From Elusimicrobiota bacterium (lineage in GTDB: Bacteria > Elusimicrobiota > Elusimicrobia > UBA1565 > UBA9628): DNA of 51,766 nt. The first letter of the stretch is position 1. Each line of letters begins with the position of its first letter. Both the position numbers and the translations under genes were made by a program. The notes under the pieces are model-generated. The model saw only the letters and a program-made list of their open reading frames with translations. It was not told the origin of the DNA and searched no databases. The DNA lies in assembly GCA_016234805.1 (NCBI GenBank), contig JACRNU010000008.1:1-51766 (forward strand), in the 5' to 3' direction. Shown here piece by piece: positions 47,874 to 51,766 of this stretch.

Positions 47874-49253
47874 ATGCGCTCGAGCTTCCTCGCGTGCCTG
47901 ACAGCGCTGGCACTCCTTACGCAGGGATGCGCCACCCCCCCCGCCCCGGTGGTTCGCATGAGCTATCAGCCCATGACGGATCCCCGTCCCCTGAGACTCG
48001 AAAGGAAGCCCACGATATCGCTGGCCAAGATCGAAGACCAGACCGGTGGCGTCGATGTATACTCCTTCGCCGCCGGCGGGGCACGTCTGCTCCTTCCACT
48101 CTCACCCCCGATGGTCGAGACTCTCCAGAAAGCCTTGACTCTGGAATTGGGCCGCCTCGACGTCCCGATCGTCGCGACCCCGGAGCAGGCTGACGCGACC
48201 CTCAGTGTCAGGGCGACGGAAGCGCGCATGGAAGGCGGCGGGAGCCTCTCTCTGTCCTTGACCCTGAAGAGCCGGGACGGCCTCCCATTGTGGTCGAAAC
48301 GCATCCGTGGACAGAGCCCCGGAGAAGGGTCGCTCGACTCCGTCATGAGCAACGCCTTGGCCGACGCGATGACGCAGGTGGGGTCCCTCTTCGAATCGGA
48401 CAACGTGGCCTCGTTGATCCTTGCCGGCGCCGCGACGCCGCGCCCCGCGCCGGACCCGGGCAACCCTCCCCAACAGAGCGTTCAAGAGCGGATCTCGGAC
48501 ATCGATGACCTGCCCGCCAACCGAGGGCTCACGCGCCCCAATGCCCATGCGGTCGTCATCGGGATCAGCGGGTATCGGCAGAAGCTTCCAGCGGCGGGTT
48601 TCGCGGACAGCGACGCCCGATTGGTTTCCAGGTATCTGACCCAGGTCCTGGGCTATCAGGACGAGAACGTCGCCACCTTGATCAACGAGCATGCCAGCAA
48701 GAGCGACCTCGAGAAATACTTCGACCGCTGGCTTCCCAACCGCGTCGAGGACAACGACGAGGTCTTCGTCTTCTACGCGGGCCATGGCGCGCCCAATCCC
48801 ACGACCGGAGAAGCCAATATGGTCCCTTACGACGGCGATCCCACCTACCTGAAGCAGACGGGCTACCCGGCGGCGCGCCTCTACGCCGCCCTGGCCAGGC
48901 TTCCCGCCCGGAAGATCACTGTGGTCCTGGACGCGGGGTTCTCAGGGGCGGGAGAGCGTTCCGTGCTGGCGAAGGGGGCCAAACCGCTCGTCGTGACGGC
49001 ATCCGAAGAGGACATCCCCTCCAAGATGGCCATCCTCTCCGCCTCGGCCGCGGACCAGGCCATCCGGGACTACGAGGAGAAAGGGCACGGGCTTTTCACC
49101 TACTTCTTCCTGAAGGGCGTCAAAGAGAAGTCCGTGAACGGCAACGTGAATCTGAGAAGCGTGTTCGATTACGCTGCGGACCAGGTGAGCAAGACTGCCC
49201 GGAGGGACTACAACGCGGACCAAGTCCCCCAGTGGCGGGGGGCCAATCCGTGA
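47874..49253 (+). CDS. caspase-like lipoprotein with Cys-to-Gly active-site change
   Basis: Predicted 459-aa lipoprotein (lipobox LLTQGC, Cys 19). Residues about 30-185 form a beta-rich domain like small periplasmic lipoproteins (ISLAKIEDQTGG, LTLELGRLDVP, ADATLSVRATEA, PLWSKRIRGQ). A linker leads to a C14 caspase-like domain (about 222-455): NAHAVVIGISGYRQKLP, FADSDARLVSRYL, FVFYAGHGAPNP with H304, and VVLDAGFSGAGER. The nucleophile should be the Cys of DSCFSG, but here residue 355 is Gly, so proteolysis is not expected. It is paired with, and strongly resembles, the following gene, which keeps the Cys. The role could be a regulatory pseudo-enzyme. Confidence 0.86.
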   Translation: MRSSFLACLTALALLTQGCATPPAPVVRMSYQPMTDPRPLRLERKPTISLAKIEDQTGGVDVYSFAAGGARLLLPLSPPMVETLQKALTLELGRLDVPIVATPEQADATLSVRATEARMEGGGSLSLSLTLKSRDGLPLWSKRIRGQSPGEGSLDSVMSNALADAMTQVGSLFESDNVASLILAGAATPRPAPDPGNPPQQSVQERISDIDDLPANRGLTRPNAHAVVIGISGYRQKLPAAGFADSDARLVSRYLTQVLGYQDENVATLINEHASKSDLEKYFDRWLPNRVEDNDEVFVFYAGHGAPNPTTGEANMVPYDGDPTYLKQTGYPAARLYAALARLPARKITVVLDAGFSGAGERSVLAKGAKPLVVTASEEDIPSKMAILSASAADQAIRDYEEKGHGLFTYFFLKGVKEKSVNGNVNLRSVFDYAADQVSKTARRDYNADQVPQWRGANP

Positions 49254-50698
49254 AGATGACCGGCGTCGGAAGGATGCTTGTGTCGGTCGCTTCGCTCCTC
49301 GTCTTTGCGGGATGCGCCGTAGCACCGGTGACGATGCGATACCAGCCCGCATCTCAGGCCCGGCGCATCATCTCCGACGAAAAGCCCCCGAAAATCTTCC
49401 TGTCCGCGATAGAAGACAAGATCCCCTTTAAGACACCGATAGCCTCTTTCCACACAGGGCGATTGACGACGCCTTTCGACGCCGGCCTGCGCGAGGCCCT
49501 GACGACGGAACTGCAGCGGTTGGGCTTCGAGACCCCTTCGGACCCCGCCCCTGCCGATGCGATCTTGACCGTCTCGGTGAACACGAAGAAGATGGAGATT
49601 TCCGGCGACAAACGTGCAGCCAAAGACCGGTGGTTCCTTCGCACGACTCTGGCGATGACATTGTCACTGACCGGAAAGGATGGTCGTCAGTTGTGGACGG
49701 GCGATTTGTCCGGCAGGGGAGACAACGAAAACGCCCCCAACGCATATTCGCCTTCCAGCATGTATACGACCAGCCTGAACGAGGCGCTGGCGGATGCGTT
49801 AGGGAAGCTCGGGAGCATCCTCGAGCAGGACATGGTGGTTGCGCTGATCTCCCCCACCTCAAGTCCTCGCCCCGCGCTGCGAGCCGAGCCGGGTAGGCCC
49901 GCCGCGCCGGCCAAGGAAGCGCCCGAACGCGTCGTGCACTCGGACATCGACGACCTGCCCAGTCGCGGGGCCGCGGCCAAGCCCAACGCCCACGCCGTGG
50001 TCATCGGCGTCCGCAGGTATCGCCAGAAGCTTCCAGAAGCCGACTTCGCTGACAGCGACGCCCAGCTCGTTTCCAGGTATCTGATCCAGGTCCTGGGCTA
50101 CCAGACTGAGAACGTGGCCGTGCTCATCGACGACCAGGCCCAGAAGAGCGACTTCGAGAAGTATTTCGAGCAATGGCTCCCCAACCGCGTCGAAAAGGGC
50201 GACGAGGTCTTCGTGTATTATTCCGGCCACGGCGCCCCCAATCCGACCACCGGAGACGCATATTTAGTCCCCTTTGACGGCGATCCCACCTATCTGCCCG
50301 AGACAGCGTACCCCCTCAAGAAGATGTACGCCGCGCTGGCGGGCCTGCCCGCGAAGAGGACCACGGTGGTCATGGACTCCTGCTTCTCCGGGGCGGGAGG
50401 CCGCTCTTTGCTCGCCAAGGGGGCCAGGCCGCTCGTCATGAGCCTGTCGAACGGCGTCGTCCCAACGAACATGGCGGTCCTGACCGCCTCGGCCGGGGAC
50501 CAGATCACCTACGCGTACGATGAGAAGGGCCACGGCCTCTTCACCTATTTCCTGCTCAAGGGGATCAAGGAAGGCCGGGGCGACGGCGGCGCAGGCTTGA
50601 GGGGTGTCTTCGATTACGCGGCCCCCCTGGTCAGCCGCATCGCGCGGCGCGAATTCAACAACGACCAGGTCCCCCAGTGGCAGGGGGACCCCCGGTAA
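49250..50698 (+). CDS. caspase-like lipoprotein with intact His/Cys dyad
   Basis: Predicted 482-aa paralogue of the preceding gene with the same layout: lipobox LVFAGC, N-terminal beta-rich domain (KIFLSAIEDKIPF, LTTELQRLGFE, ADAILTVSVNTKK, QLWTGDLSG), linker, and C14 caspase-like domain. The catalytic His is H327 (YYSGHGAPNP) and the Cys C378 (VVMDSCFSGAGGRS). The GTG at 49250 overlaps the stop of the first gene as GTGA and sits seven bases after GGGGGG; ATG at 49256 is the alternative. Its lipoprotein nature puts a caspase-type protease in the envelope, unlike most cytoplasmic bacterial metacaspases. Substrate and trigger are unknown. It converges on the transporter gene. Confidence 0.88.
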   Translation: MKMTGVGRMLVSVASLLVFAGCAVAPVTMRYQPASQARRIISDEKPPKIFLSAIEDKIPFKTPIASFHTGRLTTPFDAGLREALTTELQRLGFETPSDPAPADAILTVSVNTKKMEISGDKRAAKDRWFLRTTLAMTLSLTGKDGRQLWTGDLSGRGDNENAPNAYSPSSMYTTSLNEALADALGKLGSILEQDMVVALISPTSSPRPALRAEPGRPAAPAKEAPERVVHSDIDDLPSRGAAAKPNAHAVVIGVRRYRQKLPEADFADSDAQLVSRYLIQVLGYQTENVAVLIDDQAQKSDFEKYFEQWLPNRVEKGDEVFVYYSGHGAPNPTTGDAYLVPFDGDPTYLPETAYPLKKMYAALAGLPAKRTTVVMDSCFSGAGGRSLLAKGARPLVMSLSNGVVPTNMAVLTASAGDQITYAYDEKGHGLFTYFLLKGIKEGRGDGGAGLRGVFDYAAPLVSRIARREFNNDQVPQWQGDPR

Positions 50699-50711
50699 TC
50701 CGGGTCTCTTT

Positions 50712-50738
50712 GCGGTCCTCTGAACTCCTGAGGACCGC
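50712..50738. terminator. bidirectional hairpin between caspase-like and transporter genes
   Basis: Perfect 9-bp stem GCGGTCCTC/GAGGACCGC (50712-50720 with 50730-50738) in the 42-bp gap between converging stop codons. No U tract follows on either strand, so termination may be weak or factor-dependent. Confidence 0.5.
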
Positions 50739-50739
50739 G

Positions 50740-50851
50740 CTCAGAACCTGAAGAGGCTCAGGCCGAGCCAGATCAGGAAGAAGCCGAACACGTCCAGCGC
50801 CAGGCCCAAGCGCATCATGTCCTTCAAGCGCACCCGGCCTGTCCCATAGAC
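50740..50851. repeat. 112-bp direct repeat, right copy (transporter 3' end)
   Basis: Right-hand partner of 47704-47815 (109/112 identity). Here the sequence is the natural 3' end of the DASS transporter gene. Confidence 0.92.
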
Positions 50852-51766
50852 GAGGGCGTTCGGCGGGGTGGAGACAGGCAGGAGGAACCCGAAGCTCGAG
50901 GCCAGCGTGGCTGCCAGGGCCGGGTAGACCGGGTGGACGCCCACGGCCTTGGAAAGGGCCAGGGCCGTGGGCACCGCGACATTGGCCGAGGCGGTGTTGG
51001 AGGAGAGCTCGCTGGTGACCAGGGCGAGGGCTCCGTAGACCCCCGCGGTCCCGAACGCGGTCTTCACGCCGAGCAGGCTGACGAGTCCTTTGCCCAGGCT
51101 GTCGGCCAGCCCGGTGTCGAAGAGGAGCCCTCCCAGGCTCATGCCTCCGCCGAACAGGAGGAGCACTCCCCAATCGATGCGGCAGGCCGCCTCCCAGGTG
51201 AGGGTCGGCTTGCCTCCTTCATCGGGCAGGAGGAAGAGGAGGCTCGAGGCCAGGAGGGCCGAGACGCCCTCGGGCACGGCGTCCCCGGCGAAGAGCCAGA
51301 GGCACACGGCGCAGGACAGGGTGAAGAGCGTGTTCTTCTCGCCCCTGGTCCAGGGCTTGAGCTTGAGGCCCTCCTAGGACAGGTACTCCCTGAGCCGGCT
51401 CCAGCCCGCGGGAGTCTCGATGCCGCGGCACAGCAGGAACGCGGTGAATCCCAGGGACGCCAGGGACAGCGGCACGCCCATCCTCATCCAATCGAGGAAG
51501 CTCAGTTTCGTCCCGGCCAGGCGCTCGAGCATGCCCATGCCGATGAGGTTGGGCGGGGTGCCCACGGGCGTGGCCATGCCCCCGACCGAGGCCGCGAAAG
51601 CCAGCATGAGAAGGAGCCGGGTCTCCAGCTTGGGGTCCCTTGAGGACTCGGGGAGCGCGGAAAGCATGCCCAGGGCCACGGGCAGGAGCATGGCCGTAGT
51701 CGCCGTGTTGGAGACCCAGGCCGAGATGGCCGCGGCCGCGCATCCGAAGCCAGCGATGAGGGTGCT
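50741..51766 (-). pseudogene. DASS/SLC13 anion:sodium symporter, interrupted by an in-frame amber codon (5' end outside window)
   Basis: Divalent anion (dicarboxylate or sulfate) sodium symporter. Both family SNT signatures are visible, SNTATTAMLLP near the window edge and SSNTASANVAVP in the C-terminal half, with GTPPNLIG and STPPNAL partner loops. About 340 codons are in view in one frame. That frame is broken only by TAG at 51376-51374 (REYLS-stop-EGLKLKPW), in the central cytoplasmic loop between the two halves. Homologues continue through this loop, so the stop is either a nonsense mutation, readthrough or a base error. The last 36 codons are duplicated at 47705-47815. Confidence 0.75.

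Noticed and set aside
47874-49253. Reading the Gly355 of the first caspase-like protein as a misalignment
   Set aside because: The surrounding VVLDxxFSGAGxRS(V/L)LAKGA(K/R)PLV is aligned without gaps to the second protein, which has Cys at that exact place, so the substitution is real in this sequence.
47704-50851. Tandem duplication of a caspase-plus-transporter-tail unit as the origin of the repeats
   Set aside because: Such an event would leave the transporter fragment between the two caspase genes. It lies outside them, before the first one.
1-51766. CRISPR arrays, tRNA or rRNA genes, transposases
   Set aside because: No regularly spaced repeats, cloverleaf-like segment with CCA-end features, rRNA-like conserved blocks or transposase motifs were recognised. 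Intergenic gaps are nearly all under 250 bp.

Overview
The window is 51.8 kb of GC-rich DNA, densely packed with genes, from a diderm (Gram-negative-type) bacterium. The outer membrane is implied by mlaE/mlaF/mlaD lipid-transport genes, several lipoproteins and a nonulosonic (sialic-like) acid operon. No 16S or tRNA gene is visible, so the phylum cannot be read directly. The gene mix (rpsF-ssb-rpsR-rplI-dnaB-alr, a YacL-type PIN/TRAM protein, many WD40/TPR/HEAT proteins) would fit an uncultured lineage such as Elusimicrobiota, but that is only a guess.

Layout. 1-4.0 kb (minus): amidotransferase, neuB, neuC and neuD joined by 4-nt start/stop overlaps. 4.1-6.4 kb (minus): two exported metallopeptidases behind a promoter that lies inside a long inverted repeat. 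6.5-10.2 kb (minus): DUF1189 membrane protein, NSS sodium symporter, a 35-aa MetS-like subunit missed by length cut-offs, and a PAS-adenylate cyclase. 10.25-13.6 kb (plus): a sphingomyelin-synthase-like PAP2 protein and an 828-aa secreted protein of unknown function. 13.65-14.06 kb: a non-coding stretch with apparent gene remnants. 14.07-20.6 kb (plus): a two-gene signalling module, first a degenerate receiver + Ser/Thr kinase + WD40 protein, then an FHA-GAF-cyclase protein, in less GC-rich DNA than its surroundings. 20.7-25.8 kb (plus): a 1238-aa coiled-coil protein and hisS. 25.8-32.1 kb: HEAT lipoprotein, DUF2914-like protein, folD, a panE-like reductase, a 73-aa tandem-repeat protein, an excisionase-type HTH protein and two exported proteins. 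32.1-39.3 kb (plus): the ribosomal/replication cluster running into alr and mlaEFD. 39.3-42.3 kb (minus): polytopic membrane protein and recQ. 42.4-47.7 kb (plus): radA, PIN/TRAM, WD40-TPR and rtcB. 47.7-50.9 kb: two tandem caspase-like lipoproteins, flanked by 112-bp direct repeats that are copies of the 3' end of an anion-transporter gene. 50.7 kb to the end (minus): that transporter, interrupted by an in-frame amber codon.

Most noteworthy: (i) the caspase-like pair, one with a His/Cys dyad and one with Cys replaced by Gly, bounded by transporter-tail repeats; (ii) the pseudo-receiver kinase and the FHA-cyclase, which look like a phosphorylation-to-nucleotide relay with altered catalytic residues; (iii) a short palindromic element found upstream of both folD and mlaD in the same orientation relative to the gene; (iv) a set of promoters with the -10 box only 5-9 nt from the start codon, suggesting leaderless transcripts, and a recurrent extended -10 TGGTATARt. 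All assignments rest on reading motifs by eye; no database search was possible.
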